From contig JAYPUW010000003.1 in NCBI GenBank assembly GCA_038134285.1, positions 1 to 64,000 on the forward strand: a stretch of 64,000 nucleotides of DNA. The letters run 5' to 3'. Source of the stretch: UBA3478 sp038134285 (lineage in GTDB: Bacteria; Bacteroidota; Bacteroidia; Flavobacteriales; Flavobacteriaceae). The position numbers were made by a program, and so were the translations under genes. The notes under the pieces are model-generated. The model was not told the origin of the DNA, did no database searches, and saw only the letters and a list, made by a program, of their open reading frames with translations. Below are positions 7,870 through 17,800 of this stretch, piece by piece. Numbering within the stretch: the stretch's first letter is position 1; each line of letters begins with the position of its first letter.

Positions 7870-8850
7870 TTACGCTAATGATTTTAACCAATCTAGTCGC
7901 TGTTGTTGGGCTTCCATAGCCTCCACAAGTTCAGCTCTTAGGCGGTCAATGAGTTCATATGTTGAAGGAATATCGTCAATCGCACTTACTCCATGTCCTG
8001 CAGACCATATTGTCTTCCATGCCTTGGCCTCAGAATTCATGTCGAGCCCTGGATCTAATTTGCCCTCTTTCTTATAGTCTTCTGGTTTAATTCCGGCAGC
8101 CTCAAGACTGGCCTCCATAAAATTGGCAGGGATACCCGAAACTGCGGCGGTATGAATGATATTGTCTGAGGTGCTATTTACAATCATCTCTTTATAATCT
8201 TCTTGCGCTCGGCTTTCGGTAGTGTTGATAAAACGCGTTCCCAAATAGGCCATGTCAGCACCCATTTGCAAAACACTAGCGATATCTGTACCGGTGCTGA
8301 TGGCTCCGGCAACTACAATTGTCTTGTCAAATACCTTTCGCACATCTTTAATGAGTGCCATTGGATTGATGGTTCCGGCATGTCCTCCCGCTCCTGCAGA
8401 CACAAGAATAAGCCCGTCTACCCCTGCCTCTGCCGCCTTCTCGGCATGTCGCTTTTTGACAATATCATGGAACACGAGTCCTCCATAACTGTGAATGGCA
8501 TCTACTAAAATTGAAATTGCACCCAAAGAGGTAATCACCAAAGGGACTTTATGTTTGATGCAGAGCTCTACATCTTTTTGGAGTCGGGTATTGGTCGGAT
8601 GCACAATGAGGTTCACCCCAAAAGGAGCAGCTTTCTTTCCGGTTGTCTTCTCGAATTCCGATAGGGTCTCTTTGATTTCAATCAGCCACTGTTCAAATCC
8701 CTCGCTTGTTCTTTCATTTAGGGCGGGAAAGGTTCCGACAACTCCATTTTTACAACACTCGATGACGAGTTCGGGTCCTGAAATTAAAAACATTGGAGCT
8801 GCGATCACGGGCAAGGATGCTCCGTCGAGACCTTTAGGAATGGTATTCAT
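7870..8850 (-). CDS. Nitronate monooxygenase family flavoprotein
   Basis: 326 residues. FMN-dependent TIM-barrel enzyme related to 2-nitropropane dioxygenase; it oxidises nitronates or related toxic compounds, or serves as an enoyl reductase-like protein. Visible features: VIAAPMFLISGPELV near residue 14, VDGLILVSAGAGGHAG near 143 (flavin phosphate region with the His of GGHAG) and VVAGAISTG near 178, then GADMAYLGTRFINTTES. It follows the DMT exporter gene by 21 nt in the same direction. Substrate unknown. Confidence 0.88.
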   Translation of the reverse strand: MNTIPKGLDGASLPVIAAPMFLISGPELVIECCKNGVVGTFPALNERTSEGFEQWLIEIKETLSEFEKTTGKKAAPFGVNLIVHPTNTRLQKDVELCIKHKVPLVITSLGAISILVDAIHSYGGLVFHDIVKKRHAEKAAEAGVDGLILVSAGAGGHAGTINPMALIKDVRKVFDKTIVVAGAISTGTDIASVLQMGADMAYLGTRFINTTESRAQEDYKEMIVNSTSDNIIHTAAVSGIPANFMEASLEAAGIKPEDYKKEGKLDPGLDMNSEAKAWKTIWSAGHGVSAIDDIPSTYELIDRLRAELVEAMEAQQQRLDWLKSLA

Positions 8851-8871
8851 AGCATTTTGAATTTCTTAAAG

Positions 8872-9774
8872 CTACGAAACTTCTTTGGGTTTGGCCTTTT
8901 TACGGGTGGCCATAAATACCCCCGTGAAGACCATGGTAGCCGCGGCAATTTTAGTAGCCGTAAAGCGATCCTTTCCGGCAATAACAGCGAAAACGATAGC
9001 AATGACAGGTTGCACATAAGAGAATACTCCAATCGTCGAGGCTTTTAATTCACTCATGGCGTAGGCATTAAGCAAGAAGGTCATACATGTAACTCCGATC
9101 ACCACAAAGGCTATGGTGCCGTACCCCCAAAGCGGAATACCTATCCAATCTATAGCCATAAAATCATTCAAGGTTATAGGTGTGTTGAGCAGGAGCGAAA
9201 AGGTGAAAATCCATTTGAGGATAGTAAAGGCATTGTATTTCTGCATCAGGTTGCGCACAATGATCAGATAGATGCTGTACGAAATGGAGTTTAGCATGAT
9301 TAAGGCGTTACCCAATGCAGGGTTCGGGGCGTCAGAGCGCACCTCTTGGCCAAGAAGTATGAGGCTTAAGGCGCCTAAGAAACCAAGAGCAATCCCTGAG
9401 GTTTTGAGTTTCGTTACTTCTTCTTTAAGAAATATGACTGAGAGTACAAGGGTTGTAATCGGAGTAGTGGTTACAATAAGAGCACTATTGATAGGAGTAG
9501 ATAGCTCTAAACCAGAGAAAAACGCGAGCATATTGATAAACGCCCCGAAAACAGCAGCCAAGAATATGTTTTTGAAATCCTCACGGTCTATTCTCTCTTT
9601 AGGAGCAAACCAGGTTGCGGCCCAAAAAAATACAAATCCGCCGATTACGCGAAGCAAAATAAAGGCAAAAGGGCTGAGGTGCTCTGGCATAATCCCCTTT
9701 GCCACCGTGTGATTCAGACCGTATAAAGTGGTCGCTCCAAGGGCTGCTAACAGCGCAAGTATCCTTTTTTTCAT
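8872..9774 (-). CDS. EamA/DMT family inner-membrane transporter
   Basis: 300 residues with ten hydrophobic segments arranged as two EamA repeats of five (about 5-140 and 150-290), the standard form for drug/metabolite exporters. The positively charged tail is TRKKAKPKEVS. The ATG overlaps the stop of the ArsC-family gene by 4 nt (ATGA), so the two are translationally coupled. The substrate cannot be read from sequence. Confidence 0.88.
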   Translation of the reverse strand: MKKRILALLAALGATTLYGLNHTVAKGIMPEHLSPFAFILLRVIGGFVFFWAATWFAPKERIDREDFKNIFLAAVFGAFINMLAFFSGLELSTPINSALIVTTTPITTLVLSVIFLKEEVTKLKTSGIALGFLGALSLILLGQEVRSDAPNPALGNALIMLNSISYSIYLIIVRNLMQKYNAFTILKWIFTFSLLLNTPITLNDFMAIDWIGIPLWGYGTIAFVVIGVTCMTFLLNAYAMSELKASTIGVFSYVQPVIAIVFAVIAGKDRFTATKIAAATMVFTGVFMATRKKAKPKEVS

Positions 9775-10124
9775 GAATGTAAGGCCGTCTTCGCAGCCTC
9801 TAATACCGCTTTTGAATTTCCGATGAAAATCTCGCTATCAGTGACCACAACCGGACGTTTCAGAAAGGTGTAATGCTCCAATATGAGGGCCTTATAATCG
9901 TCTTCGCTGAGCTGTTGTTCTCCTAAATTTCGTTGGCGATAAAGAATGGCTTTTCGGCTAAAAAGCGCCTCATAGCTACCTGCGAGTTGCGCCATGTGTT
10001 CTAACACTTCTTTACTTATGCCTTGAGACTTAATCTCAATGACTTCTATTTCTTGATCCGGACTAAGAAGCAACAAAGATTTTTTGCAGGTTTTACAAGT
10101 TTCAAGGTGGTAAATCTGTTTCAT
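9771..10124 (-). CDS. ArsC/Spx family thioredoxin-fold protein
   Basis: 117 residues, the typical ArsC-family length (thioredoxin fold). The N-terminal motif is YHLETCKTCKK, with Cys 10 and Cys 13. The later segment KRPVVVTDSEIFIGNS matches the RP(V/I) motif that carries a second Arg in arsenate reductases. True ArsC uses CX5R; here a CxxC takes its place, as in the YffB/Spx-like branch. An arsenate role is therefore uncertain. It is the first gene of a unit with the DMT exporter and the nitronate monooxygenase. Confidence 0.8.
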   Translation of the reverse strand: MKQIYHLETCKTCKKSLLLLSPDQEIEVIEIKSQGISKEVLEHMAQLAGSYEALFSRKAILYRQRNLGEQQLSEDDYKALILEHYTFLKRPVVVTDSEIFIGNSKAVLEAAKTALHS

Positions 10125-10146
10125 AAGCAGGTGTTAAGGACCTTTA

Positions 10147-10154
10147 CAAAAGTA
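10147..10154 (-). promoter_or_regulatory. -7 promoter element TACTTTTG for the ArsC-DMT-monooxygenase unit
   Basis: Exact TAnnTTTG on the minus strand, 22 nt before the ATG at 10124. A TTG at 10173-10171 lies 16 bp upstream as a possible -33 element. Confidence 0.6.
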
Positions 10155-10232
10155 AGAAAGCCCTACCGCTCAAGAAGGTGAAAACTTTTGCGAATTTGAA
10201 AATTTAAGCCCCCTTTCAGATCGGAAATAGCA

Positions 10233-10240
10233 TAATTTTG
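10233..10240 (+). promoter_or_regulatory. -7 promoter element TAATTTTG for gdhA
   Basis: Exact TAnnTTTG element 27 nt before the gdhA ATG. No well-placed TTG was seen upstream, so activator dependence is possible. Confidence 0.55.
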
Positions 10241-10267
10241 CATCATAATTATTAAAAAGTTCAAAAA

Positions 10268-11623
10268 ATGCACTCAGATACCCAAAGCGCGATTGACAAC
10301 TTCATGCAAGAAGTACGCAATCGAAACAGTCATGAACCCGAGTTTTTACAGGCGGTTCAAGAGGTGGCCGACACCGTGATCCCTTACATTGTGCAGCACG
10401 ATATTTACCATGGCAAGAACATTCTTCTGCGTATGGTTGAGCCTGAACGATTGATTTCATTTCGGGTAGCCTGGGTTGACGACAGAGGTGAGATTCACGT
10501 GAATCGCGGTTATAGAATACAGATGAATTCTGCGATTGGCCCGTATAAAGGAGGATTGCGCTTTCACCCTACAGTGAATGCCAGCGTGCTTAAGTTTTTG
10601 GCTTTCGAACAGGTGTTTAAAAACAGTTTGACAACCCTTCCGATGGGAGGGGCAAAAGGCGGATCAGACTTTGACCCTAAAGAAAAGTCTGACGACGAGG
10701 TGATGCGTTTCTGTCACGCCTTCATGGCTGAATTGTGCCGACACATTGGGCCAAACACCGACGTACCGGCCGGGGATATCGGGGTTGGTGCGCGCGAGAT
10801 CGGATACCTTTTCGGCGCCTACAAAAAGACCAGAAATGAATTTACCGGTGTACTTACGGGTAAAGGATTGAGCTGGGGTGGTTCTCAAATTCGCCCTGAG
10901 GCAACAGGATATGGAACAGTCTATTTCGCACAAAGCATGCTTCAAACCAAAGGAGAAAGCATAAATGGAAAAGAGGTAGTCATCTCTGGTTCTGGAAACG
11001 TGGCACAGTTTGCTGCTGAGAAAGTGCTTCAGCTAGGAGGAAAGGTGTTGACGCTCTCAGATTCTGGCGGATTTATCTATGATCCGGATGGGATTGACGC
11101 TGAAAGGCTTGAGTTTGTGAAAGATCTCAAAAACAATAAGCGTGGACGTATTATGACCTATGTAAAAGAGTATCCCAAGGCCACTTACCACGAAGGAAAA
11201 CGCCCATGGGGGGTAAAATGTCAAATTGCCCTGCCTTGCGCGACTCAAAACGAACTCACAGGTGAAGACGCGGCTTTACTTATCAAAAATAGCGTTCTTG
11301 CTGTTTCTGAAGGAGCCAACATGCCTTCAACCCCAGAAGCTATCCACACCTTCCATCATCACAAAATACTTTTTGCTCCAGGTAAGGCTTCAAACGCTGG
11401 GGGCGTTGCAACCTCAGGACTAGAGATGTCTCAAAATTCGCTGCGCATTAGCTGGACACGAGAAGAAGTAGACGTGAAGCTCAAAGGAATTATGGCGGAC
11501 ATTCACGAAGCCTGTACGCGATTTGGAATGGAAGAAGACGGATATTGCAATTACGTGAAAGGCGCAAATATTGCAGGATTCGTAAAAGTCGCTGATGCCA
11601 TGTTAGCGCAAGGAGTGATATAA
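10268..11623 (+). CDS. gdhA: NADP-type glutamate dehydrogenase
   Basis: 451 residues, full length for the hexameric bacterial enzyme that joins ammonium to 2-oxoglutarate. Substrate and catalytic motifs: GPYKGGLRFHPTVN near residue 93, PMGGAKGGSDFDP near 126 (catalytic Lys in GGAKGG) and PAGDIGVGAREIGY near 170. The nucleotide fold is VVISGSGNVAQFAAEK near 238. The start is ATG. recO follows after 6 nt. Biosynthetic NADPH use is inferred from overall length and the resemblance to gdhA of enterics. Confidence 0.96.
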   Translation: MHSDTQSAIDNFMQEVRNRNSHEPEFLQAVQEVADTVIPYIVQHDIYHGKNILLRMVEPERLISFRVAWVDDRGEIHVNRGYRIQMNSAIGPYKGGLRFHPTVNASVLKFLAFEQVFKNSLTTLPMGGAKGGSDFDPKEKSDDEVMRFCHAFMAELCRHIGPNTDVPAGDIGVGAREIGYLFGAYKKTRNEFTGVLTGKGLSWGGSQIRPEATGYGTVYFAQSMLQTKGESINGKEVVISGSGNVAQFAAEKVLQLGGKVLTLSDSGGFIYDPDGIDAERLEFVKDLKNNKRGRIMTYVKEYPKATYHEGKRPWGVKCQIALPCATQNELTGEDAALLIKNSVLAVSEGANMPSTPEAIHTFHHHKILFAPGKASNAGGVATSGLEMSQNSLRISWTREEVDVKLKGIMADIHEACTRFGMEEDGYCNYVKGANIAGFVKVADAMLAQGVI

Positions 11624-11629
11624 AGCCTA

Positions 11630-12355
11630 TTGAGCACCCAGACCGTACACACCGACCTCATTGTTCTGAATAGACTCAGGTATGGAGAAACGAGTCTGAT
11701 TGTGCGTGCCTTTACGAGAGAGCTGGGCCTGCAGTCTTATCTCGTAAAGGGCGTGCTCGGGGCTAAAAGAAAGGGATTAAGGGCCTCTTATTTTCAGTCT
11801 TTGACCCTGCTTAATGCGGTGGTCACTACTTCAAACAGTTCTCAGTTATATACTATCAAAGAGGCTAAGTCTTTGTTGATCGGACAAGGTTATCTTTCTG
11901 ATGTAATAAAGTCTAATGTTGCGCTTTTCATGGCTGAGGTCATTGCCTCTGTGCTCTCTGAGGGTCATCCAGAGCCAGAGCTATTCGACTTTGCCATAGA
12001 TCAGGTTACGCTTCTTGAAAGAGAAAAACCTCGCTCTGATTTTCTTATTAGATTTTTAATTGGAACCACTCTATTTTTAGGGTGTTATCCTGACCAAGAG
12101 TACAAGAAAGGACAGGTTTTTGATTTGAATGAGGGAACATTTACCGACCCATTCTCAGCCACTCAGGCTCTTTCTGTTCACGCTTCTGCACGGTTGGCCG
12201 TTTATTTAGGCATAGATTTTGATAAAGAATCGCCGCATAATGATGTTAAAGCGATGCGAAAAGAACTTATAGAAGGTCTGTTGGCCTACCTATCGGCTCA
12301 AATCGCAGGGTTTAAATATCCTAAGTCGCTTGAGGTCATTCAGTCAATTTTTTAA
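11630..12355 (+). CDS. recO: DNA repair protein RecO
   Basis: 241 residues, normal size. RecO anneals single strands and loads RecA with RecR at gaps. The N-terminal OB-fold segment reads VLNRLRYGETSLIVRAFTRE, which fits RecO well, and the helical C-terminal domain follows. The start is TTG at 11630, 6 nt after the gdhA stop; no ATG is available without deleting the OB strand. The zinc-finger cysteines of many RecO proteins are missing here, as is common in Flavobacteriia. The stop shares a base with the next start (TAATG). Confidence 0.88.
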   Translation: MSTQTVHTDLIVLNRLRYGETSLIVRAFTRELGLQSYLVKGVLGAKRKGLRASYFQSLTLLNAVVTTSNSSQLYTIKEAKSLLIGQGYLSDVIKSNVALFMAEVIASVLSEGHPEPELFDFAIDQVTLLEREKPRSDFLIRFLIGTTLFLGCYPDQEYKKGQVFDLNEGTFTDPFSATQALSVHASARLAVYLGIDFDKESPHNDVKAMRKELIEGLLAYLSAQIAGFKYPKSLEVIQSIF

Positions 12356-14748
12356 TGAAGAACCTTGTTCTACTTTTTTTATTCTTATTCAGCCTATTTG
12401 CTAGTGCGCAGAGGGTGTTGGTAAAGGATTCGCTGAGCGGAGATCCGCTTTCAGGTGTGATCATCTACAATGAATCACGCAGTACGTTCACCACTACCGA
12501 TGGGGCTGGACGCGCCGAGCTGGATCGTTTTAACCCTAAAGAATTGCTCTTTTTTAGACACATGGGGCATGGCTTGGTCACGCGATTAAAATCTACCATA
12601 AAGCAACGTGAGACCATTTTACTTTCTACCCAATCTGAAGGGCTAGACGAAATTGTCATTTCAGCCTCAAGATTTGCCGATCTTGCTCGAAAGATTCCTT
12701 TGCATATTAGAAAAATCGGATCACAAGAGATTCAACTCTATCAACCCCAAACGGCGGCCGATTTACTGCAGCGTTCAGGAGCCGTTTTTGTGCAAAAGAG
12801 CCAACTCGGAGGTGGAAGTCCAATGATTCGCGGATTTGCGACTAATCGTGTTCTTATCACCGTAGATGGCATCCGCATGAATAACGCCATCTTTAGAGGT
12901 GGAAATATCCAAAATGTAATTTCTATAGATCCGTTTGCACTTGATCGTGCAGAGGTATTGTACGGACCAGGGACCGTAATTTCAGGTAGCGATGCGATTG
13001 GAGGAGTGATGAATTTTTACACCAGAACTCTCGAGGAGTCTGAATTGACGGACAAAACCTTGCATCAGACGGATTACGCATTGCGCGCGGCTACGGCCTC
13101 TTCCGAACGTACCATTCATATCTCTCACAAGGTAGTGAGCCCTAAGATATCGGGCTTGATAAGCGTCTCGCGCATGTCGCTCGGAGACCTAGAGATGGGC
13201 AAAAATGGGCCTGAAGAATACCTCCGCACTTTTTATGTTAGCACGACATCAGCAGGTGATCGGGTCGTCGAAAATCCAAATCCAAGACGCCAGGTTTCAA
13301 GTGGCTTTGACTCGTATCATTTTTTGGCAAAAGCAAAACACCGAATTAGTAAGACCCTTGATCAACAAGTGGGGGTATTTTATAACACTACCTCTAACGT
13401 TGTACGATACGATCGCTTGATTCAAACTCGAGACGGACTACCTCGGGCGGCAGAATGGTATTATGGACCACAGCAATGGTTCATGACCTATTACAAGCTC
13501 AATCACGAGGTCGAGAAATCAAGGCATCAATTGAGTTCGGCTTATCAGCGTTTCAATGAATCGCGATTTGACAGAGGATTTCAGTATCCCATTCTAAATG
13601 AAGCCTCAGAAACGGTAGAAGTGGTCAATCTCTCTTTAGATGGTGATCGCATTTTTTCTGAGAAAAGCCTAGTTCGTTATGGGGTCGCTTTAGATTTAAA
13701 CCGTATCGGTTCAAGTGCTGCTATGCTTGATCTAGAAAGCGATGCGCGCACACCTATCGTCTCACGTTATCCAGATGGAGCTGAGTGGAATGCAGCAGCA
13801 GCATATCTCGCACTTCAACACGAACTTTCGAAACGTCTTGTATTTAATGGTGGGATGCGTCTGAATCATATTCAAAGCACTATAGATTTTTCTAATAATA
13901 CCTTTACCGAGATGTTCGGCCTACAAGAGACAGACGTATCAGCCCTTACTTACTCGGCCGGACTGAATTACGATCAAAGCAGAGAATGGCACTTTAGGTT
14001 GAACACCTCATCTGCCTTTCGCGCACCTAATATTGACGACCTCGCCAAAGTGTTTGATTCTGAACCCGGAAGTGTGGTGGTGCCTAATCCAGACCTAGAC
14101 CCTGAAAGGGCTTTCTCTACAGAGGTAGGGATACGCAGAAGATGGAAACACAGGCTATGGTTTGACACTAGCTTTTTTCACTCAGTCTTGAATGATGCCC
14201 TCATCCGTAGGCCTTTTACATATAGAGGGGCGTCGACTATTGATTATCGCGGTGCATCGAGTGAGGTGCTCGCCATACAAAACGGATCTGATGCGCGCGT
14301 TTATGGGGCAGAGATCTCGCTCTACAGTGCGATTAGCCGACAGTTTTCAGCATGGGCCTTAGCCAATTTTACCCGAGGGATTGAAACTGATGAGAAAGGG
14401 GTAGAATCGTATATGAGGCATGCACCCCCCTTTTTTGGAAGGTTTCAGATGCGTTATTTGAACGGAAGATTTAGCGCCTTAACAGGATTTGATTTGAATG
14501 GTGCTATACCTTTCGAAAAACTTGCCCTTTCTGAACGCTCAAAAGCGTTCATGTACGCATTGGATGCAGAGGGGAACCCATATAGTCCATCATGGCATAC
14601 TCTGAATCTAAGATTCAACTATGAGCTTCGTAAATGGCAGGCTTTTATGGCACTTGAAAACATCACCAATCAGCGTTACCGCTCTTATTCTTCAGGAATA
14701 GCTGGCCCGGGCAGACAGCTTGTTCTAGGCGTTCAAACTCGTCGCTAG
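12355..14748 (+). CDS. TonB-dependent outer-membrane receptor, heme/hemoglobin type
   Basis: 797 residues. Signal peptide (ends near SLFASAQ, residue 20), a CarboxypepD_reg-like domain (about 22-95), a TonB box-like segment GLDEIVISASR near 97, the plug (about 110-220) and a 22-strand barrel. The plug has MIRGFATNRVLITVDGIRMN, and the barrel carries FRAP near residue 549 and NPDL near 572, the pair used to recognise HmuR-type heme receptors. Hence heme or a similar chelate is the likely ligand, though no His lies between the two motifs. Overlaps recO by one base, so it is expressed with gdhA-recO, an odd partnership. Confidence 0.85.
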   Translation: MKNLVLLFLFLFSLFASAQRVLVKDSLSGDPLSGVIIYNESRSTFTTTDGAGRAELDRFNPKELLFFRHMGHGLVTRLKSTIKQRETILLSTQSEGLDEIVISASRFADLARKIPLHIRKIGSQEIQLYQPQTAADLLQRSGAVFVQKSQLGGGSPMIRGFATNRVLITVDGIRMNNAIFRGGNIQNVISIDPFALDRAEVLYGPGTVISGSDAIGGVMNFYTRTLEESELTDKTLHQTDYALRAATASSERTIHISHKVVSPKISGLISVSRMSLGDLEMGKNGPEEYLRTFYVSTTSAGDRVVENPNPRRQVSSGFDSYHFLAKAKHRISKTLDQQVGVFYNTTSNVVRYDRLIQTRDGLPRAAEWYYGPQQWFMTYYKLNHEVEKSRHQLSSAYQRFNESRFDRGFQYPILNEASETVEVVNLSLDGDRIFSEKSLVRYGVALDLNRIGSSAAMLDLESDARTPIVSRYPDGAEWNAAAAYLALQHELSKRLVFNGGMRLNHIQSTIDFSNNTFTEMFGLQETDVSALTYSAGLNYDQSREWHFRLNTSSAFRAPNIDDLAKVFDSEPGSVVVPNPDLDPERAFSTEVGIRRRWKHRLWFDTSFFHSVLNDALIRRPFTYRGASTIDYRGASSEVLAIQNGSDARVYGAEISLYSAISRQFSAWALANFTRGIETDEKGVESYMRHAPPFFGRFQMRYLNGRFSALTGFDLNGAIPFEKLALSERSKAFMYALDAEGNPYSPSWHTLNLRFNYELRKWQAFMALENITNQRYRSYSSGIAGPGRQLVLGVQTRR

Positions 14749-14774
14749 GCAGTTTGAATTGGCGCTCAATTGCT

Positions 14775-14782
14775 TACTTTTG
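14775..14782 (+). promoter_or_regulatory. Promoter of the ileS-lspA unit
   Basis: Exact -7 element TACTTTTG with a TTG at 14754-14756, 18 bp upstream, as the -33 element. The ileS GTG is 25 nt downstream. Confidence 0.65.
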
Positions 14783-14807
14783 CTTCTTCTAAAATGAAGC
14801 GGTCAAG

Positions 14808-17800
14808 GTGAGCAGTAATTTTAACACATACAAGCAGTTAGACCTACCAAGGGTAGCCGAAGAAATTCTTGACTTCTGGAAGAAAGAAGGTGTCTTTGAG
14901 AAAAGCGTGAGTACGCGATCTGAACACCCTTCATTTGTCTTTTACGAGGGTCCGCCTTCAGCGAATGGAATGCCCGGAATACACCACGTAATGGCACGTA
15001 CGCTCAAGGATATCTTTCCGCGCTACAAGACGATGAAAGGCTTTAAGGTGAGTCGCAAAGCCGGATGGGATACCCACGGACTTCCGATTGAACTTGGTGT
15101 CGAAAAAGAATTGGTTATCACCAAAGAAGACATCGGAAAATCTATCTCTATTGAGGAGTACAATCAGGCGTGCCGTGAGGCGGTCATGAAGTACACCGGA
15201 GTTTGGAATGAGCTGACCGAAAAGATGGGATACTGGGTCGATATGAACGATCCTTATGTGACCTATACCTCAAAATATATGGAGTCTGTTTGGTGGTTGC
15301 TCAAACAGATTTATGATAAGGGGCTATTGTACAAAGGGTATACCATTCAACCCTATTCGCCAATGGCCGGAACAGGATTGAGCTCACACGAGCTCAATCA
15401 GCCAGGAACCTATCAAGACGTAACTGACACCACGATTACAGCTCAGTTTAAGGCCATTTCTGCTAGCCTGCCAGAGGCATTTAGTCAGGCGTATTCAGGC
15501 TCTATTTACTTCTTGGCCTGGACAACTACTCCCTGGACATTACCGTCTAACACCGCACTAACGGTGGGCCCATCGATCACCTATGAGTTGATTGAAACCT
15601 TCAACCAATACACCTTTGAGCCCATAGCGGTGGTCATGGCCAAAGATTTAGTTGGTGCACAGTTCGGTTCAAAATACGTTGAAGTCGAAGCATCTGAGAG
15701 CCCATTTGCCATTGACCCTTCGTCAAAGACGATTCCGTTTAGAAGATTGGCAAGTGTATCGGGTAAAGATTTGTCAGGTGTGCGCTATGAGCAGCTTCTA
15801 GATTTTGTGCAGCCCGCTGATCGACCAGAGGACGCCTTTCGTGTTATCCTTGGAGATTTTGTAACGACTGAGGATGGAACCGGAATTGTGCACACTGCTC
15901 CAACCTTTGGAGCTGACGATGCATTGGCCGCAAAACAAGCCAATCCGCCCATTCCACCTATGCTCATTTTAGACGAAAGTGGCGTAAAAGTTCCGCTTGT
16001 AGACCTTCAAGGACGCTTCAGAAAAGAGGTGGGTCCTTACGGCGGCAAGTTCGTAAAGAACGCTTATTATTCAGAGGGAGAGGCGCCTGATAAATCAGTA
16101 GACGTAGAAATTGCCATTCAGCTGAAAACCGAGAATAAGGCGTTTAAGGTCGAGAAATACGTCCACTCTTATCCGAACTGCTGGAGGACGGATAAACCCG
16201 TATTGTATTATCCGCTCGACTCTTGGTTTGTGAAGATGACCGAGGTCAAAGAGCGTATGGCCGAATTGAATACCCAGATCAATTGGAAACCCAAGTCTAC
16301 AGGAGAAGGAAGATTTGGAAATTGGCTTGCCAACGCCAACGACTGGAACCTATCGCGCTCGCGCTATTGGGGAATTCCACTCCCAATCTGGAGAACCGAA
16401 GACGCAACTGAAGAGCGTATCATTGGATCGGTAGCCGAGTTGAAAATTGCGATTGAAGAGGCGATTGAAGCAAGGGTAATGCAGACTAATCCGTTGGAGA
16501 ACTTCGATCCAAAGGACATGAGCGAGGAAAACTACGATCAGATCGATTTACATAAGCATGTCGTTGATACTATCGTTCTCGTTTCGCCTTCAGGCAAGCC
16601 AATGCATCGTGAGTCTGATTTGATCGACGTTTGGTTCGATAGTGGATCTATGCCTTATGCCCAATGGCACTATCCTTTTGAAAATAAAGACCTGATTGAC
16701 GAAGGCATATCTTTTCCGGCAGATTTTATTGCCGAAGGCGTTGACCAAACACGCGGATGGTTCTATACCCTCCATGCGATCGGAACACTAGTGTTTGACA
16801 GCATCGCCTACAAGGCAGTGATTTCGAATGGATTGGTCCTTGACAAAGAGGGAAAGAAGATGTCAAAGCGCTTGGGCAATGCCATTGATCCTTTTGAAAC
16901 CTTAAATGAGTATGGGGCGGATGCCACACGTTGGTACATGATTTCGAACGCGAACCCTTGGGACAATCTCAAGTTCGACCTTGAGGGTGTCGCTGAGGTG
17001 AGACGTAAGTTTTTCGGAACCCTATTCAACACCTATTCATTCTTCGCTCTTTACGCCAATATCGATGGGCTTTCGACAATAGAAGACGAGGTTCCGTTAG
17101 AAGACCGTACAGAGCTAGATCGATGGATTCTTTCTGAATTGAATACTCTGATCGATCAAGTGTCAAAGGCTTATGACGACTATGATGCGACAACGGCCAC
17201 ACGCCTCATCTCGTATTTTGTACAAGAAAACCTAAGTAACTGGTATGTTCGACTGGGTCGCAGAAGGTTCTGGAAGGGGTCTTTCGGACAAGACAAGCTC
17301 GCGGCCTATCAGACCCTATACCATTGCTTGCTTCAAACTGCTAAGCTCATCGCACCGGTAGCGCCTTTCTTTGCAGAACGCTTATACAAAGACCTTGCAA
17401 AGAAAGATGCATCAAAATTGAGTGTTCATCTCGAAGATTTTCCGGTAAGTGAAGACCGTTTTAGTGAATCTGAATTAGAATCAAAGATGCAGCTAGCTCA
17501 GAAGCTGACTTCTTTGGCGCTTTCGCTTAGACAAAAAGAGAAGATCAAGGTGCGTCAACCACTTCAGCGCATGATGATTCCACTTGATAGCAGCACGGTG
17601 ACCCGCGCCGCAGTAGAGCCTATACTCAACTTACTCGCCTCAGAGGTAAATGTAAAAGAAGTAGAGCTCTTAGAAGACGCAAGTTCGGTGATTGTAAAGG
17701 AAATCAAGCCAAACTTTAAAACCTTAGGTCCGAAATACAAACCTCAAATGAAGGCGATTGCCGCTGCAATCGCCCAAATGGGCGCTGAGGATATTGCTCA

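Noticed and set aside
8495..8860. 121-codon plus-strand frame inside the nitronate monooxygenase gene
   Set aside because: Antisense shadow; composition typical of a reverse-strand reading.
9272..9712. 146-codon plus-strand frame inside the DMT transporter gene
   Set aside because: Antisense shadow of a clear ten-helix transporter; no motif in the translation.
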